A stretch of 18,027 nucleotides of DNA from Chloroflexota bacterium (GCA_023380675.1 JAMCRS010000224.1:1-18027), one strand, 5' to 3'; positions 1-11,147 are shown, counted from the stretch's first letter. Translations and numbers: made by a program. The notes: generated from the sequence alone by a model not told the origin.

Positions 1-90
1 GTAGAACCTTTTCACTCTACTCACTGCCAGAGGCAGTGGTTTAATTCGATAATCAAACTGTCGTGATCTACGACAGCGATTGTGGATACG

Positions 91-121
91 AAATGCCGGT
101 CGGAGTCTCCGACCGGCATTT
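91..121. terminator. Rho-independent terminator, probably bidirectional
   Basis: A perfect 14-bp stem (91-104 with 108-121) with a 3-nt loop and A/T flanks: AAA on the left and TTTTCTC on the right. It lies 37 nt past the stop of the minus-strand rhodanese gene, so it can end that operon. It can also end any plus-strand gene left of the window. Two short perfect 7-bp hairpins lie just before it (22-38 and 58-76), and I could not assign them. I see no gene in 1-157. Confidence 0.8.
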
Positions 122-157
122 TCTCTTGCGCGGCGTGCCTGGCCTAGTCCGTCATTG

Positions 158-1132
158 CTAGTCGGATGCTTTTGAAATCGGGAGGTTGGCGTTTTTCCAT
201 GCGCCGAAACCGCCGGCGAGGCTCTTGACATTGGTGTAGCCCAGCAGGTTGAGCGCCATCATCGTCATGGCGCTGCGATGACCGCTGCCGCATTCGGCGA
301 TCACGACTGCCGACTTGTCCTGCGGGAGCTTGTCCAAGCTCTTGATGAGCGTTCGGACCGGGATGTTCGTCGAACCGGCGATGTAGCCGGCGTCGGCGAT
401 TTCCTTGGTTTCCCGGACGTCGATCTGAACGGGCTTGGACGCGGCGAGCATGTCGTTCAGTGCGGCCGGAGCGATAGTGCTAAAGCCGTCGGGGAGGCCG
501 GTAAAGTACTTGTCGAGCGCGGCCAACAGGTCTTTGTCGACGTCGGGGGCCTTGCCGGCGACGGGAGCCGTTGGAGCGCCGGTGGCGACGGGTAACTTGG
601 CCGCCTTCCATGCGCCGAACCCGCCGGCGAGGCTTTTGACGTTGGAGTAGCCGAGGAGTTGGAGAGCTTCCATGCCGAGAGCGCTGCGGTGGCCGCTGCC
701 GCACATGACGACGATAGGTTGGTCCTTGGCCGGGAGCTTGTCCAGGTTCTTCAAAAAGGTGCGGATGGGAATGTTGACGGCGCCCTCCACGTAGCCGGCG
801 CTGGCGATCTCACTGGCTTGGCGGATGTCGACGATAAAAGGTTTGGCTGCGGCCATCTGGTCGTTCAGGGCCGCGGGCGCGATGGTGGTAAAGCCGTCGG
901 GGAGATTGCTAAAGTACTTGTCGAGCGTTGCCTTCATGTCCAAGGCGGCTGCAGGTGCCGTCGTCGGCGGAACCGCGGTCGGCGCGGGCGCCGAAGTGGG
1001 TGCCGGGACTGCTGTGGCCGCGGGCGGTGGAACGGGCGTCGCCGCCGGCGTTGGCGCACAAGCCGAGCCGAACAGTGCGATGACGAGCATCAGGCTCATC
1101 ATCGTGGCGAGAATGAACTTGCGGGTCTTCAT
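158..1132 (-). CDS. Secreted lipoprotein with two tandem rhodanese domains
   Basis: 324 aa. It starts with a signal peptide (KTRK, then a hydrophobic stretch) ending at Cys25 in FGSAC, a plausible though not ideal lipobox. A Pro/Ala/Thr-rich linker follows (26-62). Two rhodanese domains (about 70-182 and 206-319) each keep an intact active-site loop CGSGHRS, with Cys144 and Cys281 as the expected persulfide carriers. By hand alignment the domains are about two-thirds identical, so they come from an internal duplication. Rhodaneses move sulfane sulfur through a Cys persulfide, and here that would happen on the outer face of the membrane. The start has a strong AAAGGAGG site. It is the last gene of the molybdoenzyme operon, 56 nt after the cytochrome b gene, which suggests it delivers or accepts sulfur for that complex. 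The substrate cannot be told from sequence. Confidence 0.88.
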   Translation of the reverse strand: MKTRKFILATMMSLMLVIALFGSACAPTPAATPVPPPAATAVPAPTSAPAPTAVPPTTAPAAALDMKATLDKYFSNLPDGFTTIAPAALNDQMAAAKPFIVDIRQASEIASAGYVEGAVNIPIRTFLKNLDKLPAKDQPIVVMCGSGHRSALGMEALQLLGYSNVKSLAGGFGAWKAAKLPVATGAPTAPVAGKAPDVDKDLLAALDKYFTGLPDGFSTIAPAALNDMLAASKPVQIDVRETKEIADAGYIAGSTNIPVRTLIKSLDKLPQDKSAVVIAECGSGHRSAMTMMALNLLGYTNVKSLAGGFGAWKNANLPISKASD

Positions 1133-1188
1133 GGGAATTCCTCCTTTGGGATTCTGAGTCGTCGAGCAGAGCGCGTCTCGATTCTCTC

Positions 1189-1863
1189 TTATTTCGTTTC
1201 TTTATTTTCGTCCGCCGTTCTCACGACGAACGCATTGGCCGGCAGTCCTTCGAGCCATTTCGGGTGTTCCATCCGCGCGTACTCCTCGGTGACAAAGCCG
1301 GTCAGCATCGAGTTGAGTGCGTCGTATAGGAACGTAAAGTACAGGTGGCCGATCATCATGACGGTCAGCCCGAGCATGGAGAGGTCGTGCACGCTCGCAG
1401 CGATCGCGAGGCCGTCCGCTCCCAGCCGGTCCTTGGCGAACATGAGAACGAACCCCGAAGCCGCGGCGGCGACGAACATCAGAAAGGTGGTCGCGTGATG
1501 GAGCTTTTGGCCGGCATTGATGCGTCCCTGCGGCGGGAGCCCGCGCGTCCGACCGAAAAAGTACGCCGGCATGTGTAAGAACCACCGCAGGTCGTCACGT
1601 GTAAACGTGAAGGACTCGCGCAGCAGTTCTCTGGCCTGTTTGGGGTTGACCACCGCGTATACGAGCGGCAAAAGCACGAACGGAACGACCGCGATTCGAT
1701 GGATCAGGCGCGTCGAGCCGCCCGCGGCGAGAAACGATAGCGGCGGTACCAAGAGCGCCATGCCGGTCAGCAAGAGCGTGAGAAAGGTGATTACGCCGGT
1801 CCAGTGGATGATGCGCTGAGCCGGCACGTATCTGCGAATGAGGCGCACGGATTCGCTAGCCAT
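1189..1863 (-). CDS. Di-haem cytochrome b subunit (FdnI/PhsC type) of a membrane molybdoenzyme
   Basis: 224 aa with about four hydrophobic helices. Four histidines sit where the haem b ligands of the FdnI family are expected: His20 (RIIHW), His55 (RLIHR), and the pair His159/His173 in VHDLSM...MIGH, 14 residues apart as in FdnI. The NAGQK motif (116-120) is also typical. The subunit would pass electrons between the quinone pool and the Fe-S subunit. I start at 1863 rather than at the in-frame ATG at 1908. ATG 1863 overlaps the previous stop by 8 nt and has a GAGGAG ribosome site, and the family starts near this point. It is third in the operon, after the alpha and beta subunits. Family assignment is firm; the electron partner is inferred. 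Confidence 0.88.
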   Translation of the reverse strand: MASESVRLIRRYVPAQRIIHWTGVITFLTLLLTGMALLVPPLSFLAAGGSTRLIHRIAVVPFVLLPLVYAVVNPKQARELLRESFTFTRDDLRWFLHMPAYFFGRTRGLPPQGRINAGQKLHHATTFLMFVAAAASGFVLMFAKDRLGADGLAIAASVHDLSMLGLTVMMIGHLYFTFLYDALNSMLTGFVTEEYARMEHPKWLEGLPANAFVVRTADENKETK

Positions 1864-2632
1864 TGTCTTGCTTCTCCTCTGGCGGCTTTTCGCTCGGTCC
1901 ACTCGCATGTCCCTGCGCTTTTTCGCGCAGATGCTGGCGGCGCGCGATGATGAAGGAGAGACCGGTAACGGCGATTGCCGCCAGGGTCATTCCCACCGAG
2001 GCCGGTTGCACCACTTGCTGCCAGGCGGCCACCGGGAGCGTGATCGTCGGGTTCTCGGGCAGTCCGTAGGTCGCCGGGGGGTCGAGTAGGATCGTGATCA
2101 GCCCCAGTCCGCCGAGCTGCCGATCGCCGTAGAGCTGGGCGTTCGGGAATCGGCGCTTGATCGCCTCGACCCGAGACTGTGCGGCCGCCAGGATCAGGTC
2201 GCGTTCGCCAAAGCCGATCGCTTGACTCGGGCACGTCTGCGCGCACCACGGCGACTGACCGTCCTTCACCAGGTCTGAGCACGCGATGCATTTGGAAACC
2301 CGGTCGTCAGTCAGGTGCGGGACCTGATAAGGACAGGCGTCGGTGCAGTAGCCGCAGCCGCTGCACTTGTCCGTGTCGACGACCGTAAGTCCGTTCCATT
2401 TGGACAACGCGCCGGTTGGGCACACGGCTACGCACGCCGCGTCGGCGCAGTGGAAGCAGCGGTGGTGCGCGAACGAGCCGAAGAGGTCGGGCGCCCGGCC
2501 GCGCACGACGTCGCGCACGACGATAAACGAGTCGGTCACCGGCAGCTCGTTCCCTGTTTTGCAGGCGACGACGCAGGCCTGACACCCGATGCAGTGGTCC
2601 AGATCGATCGAGAAAGCATAGCGAAGCGCCAT
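1856..2632 (-). CDS. Four-cluster ferredoxin subunit (FdnH/PsrB/PhsB-like) with C-terminal membrane anchor
   Basis: 258 aa. Four Cys groups for [4Fe-4S] clusters are readable in order: CIGCQACVVACK, CFHCADAACVAVCP, CSGCGYCTDACP, and a last group CIAC followed by CAQTCP. This matches the electron-transfer subunit of DMSO-reductase-family complexes. Near the C terminus (about 208-227) is one hydrophobic segment followed by RRQ, as in FdnH, where one helix anchors the subunit to the cytochrome b. There is no signal peptide, so it would be exported together with the Tat-carrying alpha subunit. The start lies 1 nt after the alpha stop, and the gene overlaps the gamma gene by 8 nt, so the three are translationally coupled. 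Function is confident, exact substrate class is not. Confidence 0.92.
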   Translation of the reverse strand: MALRYAFSIDLDHCIGCQACVVACKTGNELPVTDSFIVVRDVVRGRAPDLFGSFAHHRCFHCADAACVAVCPTGALSKWNGLTVVDTDKCSGCGYCTDACPYQVPHLTDDRVSKCIACSDLVKDGQSPWCAQTCPSQAIGFGERDLILAAAQSRVEAIKRRFPNAQLYGDRQLGGLGLITILLDPPATYGLPENPTITLPVAAWQQVVQPASVGMTLAAIAVTGLSFIIARRQHLREKAQGHASGPSEKPPEEKQDNG

Positions 2633-2633
2633 G

Positions 2634-4946
2634 TTATGCCTCCTCCTGAACGGCGGCCAGTTTCACAAAGTTGATTCGCAAGCCGGCCCCGCCGCAGATC
2701 GGATCGAGGGCGTAACGAGTTTGCAGCGCCGCGTCGCTGGCGCCCCTTTTGTTCGCTCGCGTCAACCCCGGCGCGTCGTGACCGAATCCATGCACCATGT
2801 AAACGCAGTCCTTGCGGATGCGCGGCGTCGCTTTGACCGCGAGCGGGCCGCTCTTGGCGCCATCCTGATTCTCCAGCATGACGCGGTCCCCCTGCTTCAA
2901 GCCCAGCTGCGCGGCGACCTCGTCGTTGACCCAGATCTCGTTCTCGGGGACGAGTGCATTCAGCACGGGCGTGTTCTGCGTGCGGCTGAAAGTGTGTACC
3001 GGGCTGCGACCGTACAGGAGCCGGAAAAAGCCGGCCGGCCCCGCTGCCGTTGGCTCGTACTCGGGCAGCGGTTTGATATTCGACTTCTCCAACGATTGTG
3101 CGAATAATTCGACCTTGCCGGTCTCGGTGGCGAATGGCGAGGTCCCGTCCTTTTCATAGTCCTCGAGCCATGGCTTGCCAGTCTGAACGGCGATCCCGTC
3201 CTGCTGCCGCAGCTTGTCGAGTGTGAGCCCGATCGAGCTGAGCCGGCGATTGAGGTATTCCTCCGCGTCCTGCCACGTGAAGAAATCTTCCAGGCCGAGC
3301 CGGAGGCCCAACTCGCGAGCGATCCACCATGCCGGCTTGGTCTCGGCGTACGGCTCGACCGCCGGCTCGCGCAGGGCGATGTACGGCGTCTGATGGGCGC
3401 ACACCCACAGCTCGTCGTACCGCTCCAGGTACATCGCCTCCGGCAACACCACGTCGGCCCAAGCCACGTGGTCCTGAGGAAGCGTATCGATCGCCATGTA
3501 GAAATCGAGATTCTTGAGCGCCTCTTTAGTGCGCGGCACGTTCGGAAGCGTATGGAACAAGCCGGTGCCGTAAGCGATCAGCCCTTTGATCGGATAGGGC
3601 TGGCCGGAAATCATCGGCTCGATCAATTCTTGTATTGCCGTGCCGCCGCGCAGAAACTGGTCTCGCGCCCCGTCCGCGCGAACCTTTCCAGTCGGTCCTG
3701 GAGGCAGACCTGTCTCCTCCCCAGGGGCGCTGCTTCAGCCACCGGCGCCGCTGGCCGCGGCGAAGGGGGGATGGGGAATTTCCTCGAGATAGGGCGATTT
3801 GTTGAAATACAGCCCGCCGCGCCGCCCGTAGGCGCCGAGGAGCCCGTTGATGATGTAAACCGCGCGCATGCGCTGCGTGTCGTTGCCGTACCACACGACG
3901 TGTCGACCCGGCACGATCACCGACTGGGGTTTGTGGCGTCCCAGCTCCCGCGCGCTAGCGCTGATCTGGTCTGCCGGGAGTTCCGTGATCGCAGCCGCCC
4001 ATTCCGGCGTAAACGGCTTGACGTGTTCCGCCAACTGCTCAAAACCGACCGTCCAGTTCTGAATGAACTCGGCGTCGTATAGTTTCTCGGCGATGAGCAC
4101 GTTCATCCACGCGAGGAGGAGCGCGGTGTCGGTCCCCGGCTTGATCGGCAGCCAATAGTCCGCCTTCATCGCCGCGGACGAGTAACGCGGATCGACGACG
4201 ATCAGCTTGGCGCCGCGTGCCCGCGCGTTCGCCAGGTCCTGCATCGTCGTGTTGCGCGCATCTTCGCCAATGTGAGTCCCGATCAGCACGACCGCCTGCG
4301 TGTTATTCCAATCGACCGGCTCGTGATTGCCGATGCTGCGGCCAAACGTGATCAGGGCTGCTTCTTCCCGCGGGCTCGTGCACATCGACACGGAGGGCTT
4401 GGCCGAATTGGGTGACCCCCACGCCTGCGAGAGATAGTCGGTAAGCCAGAAATTGCCTGAAGTGTGGCCGAAGAACGCAACCGCCTCAGGACCGTACTGG
4501 TCTTTGATAGCCAACATTTTCTCGGCAGCGTGGTCGAGCGCCTCGTCCCATGTGGCGGTCTTGAATTTCGATGCCGGGTCTCCCCGCGCGCCGGTCCGGA
4601 TCATGGGCTGCTTGAGACGGTCGGGATCGTAAAGGTGCGAAACTCCGGCCTGCCCGCGCGCGCACAGCTTGCCGCGGCTTTTGGGGTCTTTGGGGTTGCC
4701 GTCTATCTTGTAGACGCGTCCGTTGACGCTTTTGACGACGATACCGCAGGACCAGGGGCACATGTCACAGTAATTGTAGGTTGTGCTGATTTGACCTTTG
4801 CGGTACCACGGCGCTGGGACGCCGAGTCGGACCAGGCTCTCAGACAGCGAGCGCATGAAATCGTCGGCGAACAACAGCGCGCCGGCGCCGAATGCGGATG
4901 TCTTGAGGAATCCGCGGCGGGTCACTTGAGAATTGAGATCTGCCAT
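2634..4946 (-). CDS. Tat-exported molybdopterin oxidoreductase, catalytic alpha subunit, with one in-frame TGA (PsrA/PhsA-like)
   Basis: If codon 404 (3735-3737, TGA) is read through, the product is 770 aa, a normal length for PsrA/PhsA-type enzymes. Residues 9-20 hold a Tat motif (TRRGFLK). Cys60, Cys63, Cys67 and Cys95 bind [4Fe-4S]. Cys189 (SMCTSP) aligns with the Sec/Cys Mo ligand of formate dehydrogenases. The next residue is Thr, not the His of formate dehydrogenases, which argues for a sulfur-compound reductase. The C-terminal dinucleotide-binding domain is intact (HTFSRTQNTP). The start at 4946 is chosen over upstream ATGs because it puts the Tat motif near the N terminus and has AAAGG upstream. 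The frame is open and conserved on both sides of the TGA, which lies in a Gly/Ala/Pro-rich loop. Read conventionally the gene is two ORFs (3735-4946, and a remainder with a Met at 3626). It could be a selenoprotein, a nonsense mutant or a sequence error. Confidence 0.85.
3697..3737 (-). other. In-frame TGA followed by a bacterial SECIS-like hairpin (candidate)
   Basis: TGA is at 3737-3735 within the alpha-subunit gene. Downstream in the mRNA, CCU-GG-GGAGG (3725-3716) pairs with CCUCC-AGG (3704-3697), leaving a two-G bulge. The top can fold as a C-G pair closing the loop AGGUCU (3711-3706), with AGA bulged on the 5' side. The loop begins 24 nt after the TGA. From memory, the E. coli fdhF SECIS has the same AGGUCU loop, closed by GC and with a single bulged U, about 18 nt after its UGA. 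An alternative fold pairs AGA with UCU and leaves a CAGG loop, which fits a SECIS less well. No selenium genes lie in the window, so this is a candidate only. Confidence 0.4.
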
Positions 4947-4973
4947 AGACGCCTTTCTAGACATGTTGCTTGC

Positions 4974-5010
4974 AAGAATGCCTCTCCCAACTTGCGAGAG
5001 AGGCATTCTT
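4974..5010. repeat. 13-bp perfect inverted repeat in the leader of the molybdoenzyme operon
   Basis: Arms 4974-4986 and 4998-5010 (AAGAATGCCTCTC and its complement) are perfect, with an 11-nt loop. On the minus strand this is in the predicted 5' leader, about 30 nt before the alpha start. Neither side has a strong T-run, so it is not a clear terminator. An mRNA structure, attenuator or binding site are all possible. Confidence 0.6.
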
Positions 5011-5053
5011 AACCTAGTTTGGCTCTGCGAGTCGCAAACACAGCACCATCGCT

Positions 5054-5069
5054 TGTGCGACATGTCACA
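5054..5069. promoter_or_regulatory. CRP/FNR-family-like operator at the operon start site
   Basis: TGTGC-N6-TCACA matches the CRP-type consensus TGTGA-N6-TCACA with one mismatch. It overlaps the predicted +1 of the molybdoenzyme operon (about 5066 on the minus strand), a position that suits repression more than activation. The regulator is not in the window. Confidence 0.35.
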
Positions 5070-5072
5070 ATT

Positions 5073-5101
5073 AATATATCGTAAGCGCCTTATAAAGTCA
5101 A
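5073..5101 (-). promoter_or_regulatory. Sigma-70-type promoter of the molybdoenzyme operon
   Basis: On the minus strand, the -35 is TTGACT (5101-5096), then a 17-nt spacer, then the -10 TATATT (5078-5073). The predicted start near 5066 gives a leader of about 120 nt before the alpha gene. The surrounding region is clearly more AT-rich than the genes. Confidence 0.65.
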
Positions 5102-5187
5102 TGGATTTTCGGTCGTCAATCAATACAAATTTTCTATTGACATTTCAAGGCTCTGGTTATTAGCGGTAGGGCAGCCATAAGGAATCT

Positions 5188-5216
5188 TTGACAAGCGAGC
5201 GAATAAGCGATAAAAT
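5188..5216 (+). promoter_or_regulatory. Sigma-70-type promoter of the LysR gene
   Basis: TTGACA (5188-5193), a 17-nt spacer, and TAAAAT (5211-5216): a near-perfect promoter. It predicts a start near 5223 and a leader of about 78 nt that contains the hairpin at 5242-5282. Another TTGACA at 5137-5142 lacks a good -10. Confidence 0.7.
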
Positions 5217-5241
5217 CACATTAGACAGTTACGAGGTGACG

Positions 5242-5282
5242 GATGCCTTGCCGGCGAACCTATTCGCGGCAAGGCATCTTTT
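5242..5282 (+). terminator. Terminator-like hairpin in the leader of the LysR gene
   Basis: An 11-bp stem (5242-5252 with 5268-5278) is extended by 5 bp (GCGAA/TTCGC) past one bulged G, with a CCTA loop and then TTTT at 5279-5282. It lies between the promoter and the GGAGG ribosome site of the LysR gene. No plus-strand gene precedes it, so it would act as an attenuator or mRNA structure rather than end an upstream gene. The T-run is short. Confidence 0.55.
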
Positions 5283-5300
5283 GTGCCCGGAGGATCACGC

Positions 5301-6224
5301 ATGGTCGAAGTCCACGAGTTGCAGATTTTTGCCGCGGCGGCTGAAGAGGAGAATTTCTCTGCGGCGGCACGCAAACTGCACATGAGCCAACCCGCGATCA
5401 GTTTTCAGATCCAATCGCTCGAGCAGCGGCTCAAGGTCCAGCTATTCCAACGGATCGGCCGGCGGATCGTTTTGACCGAGGCCGGGCGCGATCTCCTTCC
5501 GATGGCACGCGAAATGGTAAACCTGTCGTCGCGCATCGAAGAATCCATGTGCGCCGCTCAAGGCGTGATCAAGGGCCACGTGATCATCGGCTGCAGCACC
5601 AGTCCTGGCAAATACATATTGCCGCAGCTCATCGGCGAATTTCGTAAGCTTTATCCCGACGTGCGATTCACGGTTGAAGTCATGGACCGCCACATGGTAG
5701 AAGAGAAGCTTGTCCAGAAACAGATTCATATTGGCGTATTGAGTCTCTGTTCCCGCAACAAGGACCTGGAGTGTTGGACGTTGCTCACCGATACGTTGGT
5801 TCTGATCGCCGGTTCGACCCATCCCTGGGCCAAGCGCGATTCCGTTAGCTCGGACGAGCTGGCGCGGGCGGAATGGATTTTGCGTGAGGGGGGCGCGGCG
5901 ACGCGCCAGCTGGTGCTCGCCACGCTGGAGGAGCACGGTATGCCGGCGGATGATCTTCATGTGGCGATGGAGCTGGGGAGCGTGGAGGCGGTGGAATCGG
6001 CTGTCGAGGCCGGCCACGGCGTGTCGATCGTCTCGCGGATCGCGGTCCAACACGGTCTTGCTCTGGGCCGGATCAAGGCCATTTCGGTCGACGGGATGGT
6101 CATCCAGCGCGAGATATTCCTCGCCCGCAACCGACTGCGAGCGTGCACGTGCGCGCAACTAAAGTTCCGTGAATTCGTCGAATCGCCGGAAGGCAAGCAG
6201 GTGATCGCGCGAGTGACCGGCTAG
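5301..6224 (+). CDS. LysR-family transcriptional regulator (CysL/CysR-like)
   Basis: 307 aa. The N-terminal winged HTH is complete (about 3-62: ELQIF, NFSAAARKL, SQPAISFQIQ, LFQRIGRR, LTEAG). The effector domain begins near residue 90 with IIGCSTSPGKYILPQL, a style seen in the CysL/CbbR branch and in LysR proteins linked to selenium or sulfur genes. I start at ATG 5301, which has GGAGGA 7 nt upstream, rather than at the GTG at 5283 that lies inside the hairpin's flank. The gene diverges from the molybdoenzyme operon with 354 nt between starts, the usual arrangement for a LysR protein that controls its neighbour. The ligand is unknown. The link to sulfur or selenium control is inferred. Confidence 0.9.
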   Translation: MVEVHELQIFAAAAEEENFSAAARKLHMSQPAISFQIQSLEQRLKVQLFQRIGRRIVLTEAGRDLLPMAREMVNLSSRIEESMCAAQGVIKGHVIIGCSTSPGKYILPQLIGEFRKLYPDVRFTVEVMDRHMVEEKLVQKQIHIGVLSLCSRNKDLECWTLLTDTLVLIAGSTHPWAKRDSVSSDELARAEWILREGGAATRQLVLATLEEHGMPADDLHVAMELGSVEAVESAVEAGHGVSIVSRIAVQHGLALGRIKAISVDGMVIQREIFLARNRLRACTCAQLKFREFVESPEGKQVIARVTG

Positions 6225-6251
6225 CGCGCGCGTCGAAAACTCGAAATCAAT

Positions 6252-6279
6252 TTGACACTCTTACCAATTCAAGTATACT
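6252..6279 (+). promoter_or_regulatory. Promoter of tRNA-Cys
   Basis: TTGACA (6252-6257), a 16-nt spacer, and TATACT (6274-6279), ending about 10 nt before the first tRNA base. Confidence 0.65.
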
Positions 6280-6289
6280 TCTGACCGCT

Positions 6290-6360
6290 GGCGCCGTGGC
6301 CAAGTGGCAAGGCAAGGGTCTGCAAAACCCTGATCAGCGGTCCGAATCCGCTCGGCGCCT
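6290..6360 (+). tRNA. tRNA-Cys (anticodon GCA)
   Basis: A full cloverleaf can be drawn in 71 nt. The acceptor is GGCGCCG with CGGCGCC, the D stem GCC/GGC, the anticodon stem AGGGT/ACCCT with loop CTGCAAA (anticodon GCA), and the T stem AGCGG/CCGCT with loop TCCGAAT. The discriminator base is T (U73), as expected for tRNA-Cys. CCA is not encoded. It has its own promoter and terminator, so it is a single-gene unit facing gyrB. Confidence 0.95.
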
Positions 6361-6363
6361 CAA

Positions 6364-6406
6364 AAAAAAGACGGCATTCCATCGTTCGTGGAATGCCGTC
6401 TTTTTT
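6364..6406. terminator. Strong bidirectional terminator between tRNA-Cys and gyrB
   Basis: An 18-bp stem (6364-6381 with 6389-6406) has a 7-nt loop. The T-run is on both strands (eight A on the left, six T on the right). It ends the tRNA-Cys transcript and, on the other strand, lies about 70 nt past the gyrB stop. Confidence 0.9.
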
Positions 6407-6477
6407 GCGCTTGTGTCGTATCGGCGACGAGGCCTTTTTGCATACGCGCGAGTCCGAGTCGCGCTCCGTTCCGCTGT

Positions 6478-10117
<3,640 letters not shown>

Positions 10118-10121
10118 GGGG

Positions 10122-11111
10122 CTAACCCTTGATCAACGGACGCTGCTGACGCCGAATCCGTTCGCGCACTTCGGTCAGCCACGTAAACCGGTCGTGGTAA
10201 AAGAGCATCGCCGCGGCGACGAGGCCGCTTCCGAGGAAGGCGTTGGCCAAGACGTTGAAGGTATCGACCAAAGTGCCGCGGGGCAGCTGCTGCCAGATCA
10301 GCGAGAATCCGGACTGGATCAAAAAGATGAGGAAAACCAGTCCCATCGCCGACCAGGAATTGTAGCGAAATACGGTGACGCTGTTCCAGGCCGCCTGCAC
10401 CGGGTTCGAGCCGCTCACGAACACCGCCGGCAGCGCGAACGCGAGGTAGAGGATCGCCCACAGCACGAGCATGATCCCCAGAATTACGATAAACGAGGCG
10501 AGCCCCTGGCTCAGTACGCTGACGAGCGCCGCACCGATCATGAACGGGCTGACGAGAACCACAATGCAGACCAGCGCGAGCCCGACGAACAGGCCGGTGC
10601 TAAGGTACGACTTGAGCACGCGTGGGGCGAACGAGCGCGGCTGCCCGTCCCGGCGGACCGCCCGGGCGATGATTTCCAGGTAGACGCTCGCTACGAATAT
10701 CCCGATGAACGCGGATGCCACCAGGGCGATGGTCAGCGATCCGAGATCGCCGATGACGAACCAGGGTTTGACCGGTCCGGCCCCGAGACCCACCAGGGCC
10801 GGCACGCCGAGAGCGAACACCGCGATAAAGTTGAGGACGTTGAACTCCTGGCCCATCGTCTGAAGCATGTCCCGGGACACCGCGTACCCCTGCGTTGCCT
10901 CCGGGGACAGAGTGGGGGAGTAGGCCGCCGCGGCATTTAAGAGCCCAAGGGCCTGATCGAAGATCGGCTTGGCATTGACTTGCGGGCCGAGCCACAGAAA
11001 CAGGTTGAACCCAACCGGCACGAGCAGCACCCACGGTCGCCGGGCGACCAACTCAAATCCGCTTGCAAGGGCGTCGATAACGCCCAGCGGTTTCTTCTCA
11101 ATATTGTCCAT
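10122..11111 (-). CDS. Polytopic membrane protein of unknown function
   Basis: 329 aa with about six or seven hydrophobic segments (roughly 27-43, 93-115, 125-150, 172-200, 205-235, 255-275 and 282-300). There is a basic C terminus ([10 protein letters not shown]). I do not recognise catalytic motifs. It resembles the broad DUF-type families of bacterial membrane proteins with repeated Leu/Val/Ala helices next to short basic loops. Stop to gyrB start is 4 nt, and the gyrB ribosome site lies in its last codons, so the two are probably co-transcribed and coupled. Its promoter predicts an mRNA with almost no leader. Function unknown. Confidence 0.8.
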   Translation of the reverse strand: MDNIEKKPLGVIDALASGFELVARRPWVLLVPVGFNLFLWLGPQVNAKPIFDQALGLLNAAAAYSPTLSPEATQGYAVSRDMLQTMGQEFNVLNFIAVFALGVPALVGLGAGPVKPWFVIGDLGSLTIALVASAFIGIFVASVYLEIIARAVRRDGQPRSFAPRVLKSYLSTGLFVGLALVCIVVLVSPFMIGAALVSVLSQGLASFIVILGIMLVLWAILYLAFALPAVFVSGSNPVQAAWNSVTVFRYNSWSAMGLVFLIFLIQSGFSLIWQQLPRGTLVDTFNVLANAFLGSGLVAAAMLFYHDRFTWLTEVRERIRRQQRPLIKG

Positions 11112-11119
11112 CGGGCGCT

Positions 11120-11147
11120 ATTATATCAGAACGTGTGTACAGGTCAA
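11120..11147 (-). promoter_or_regulatory. Promoter for the membrane-protein/gyrB operon, leaderless
   Basis: On the minus strand TTGACC (11147-11142), a 16-nt spacer, and TATAAT (11125-11120). Only 8 nt separate the -10 from the ATG at 11111, so transcription would begin within about two bases of the start codon. Confidence 0.65.

Noticed and set aside
3735..3737. TGA as a Trp codon (alternative genetic code)
   Set aside because: TGA ends gyrB, the tetR-type gene and the CaiB-family gene in this window, the last within an ATGA overlap. So TGA is a normal stop here.
3735..3737. TGA as the usual Mo-ligand selenocysteine of formate dehydrogenase
   Set aside because: The Mo-ligand position aligns with Cys189, about 215 residues before the TGA. 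If Sec is inserted, it is at another site.
4947..5123. N-terminal extension of the alpha subunit to the ATG at 5123
   Set aside because: It would place the Tat motif about 68 residues in and would cover the inverted repeat, the CRP-like site and the promoter. The start at 4946 fits better.
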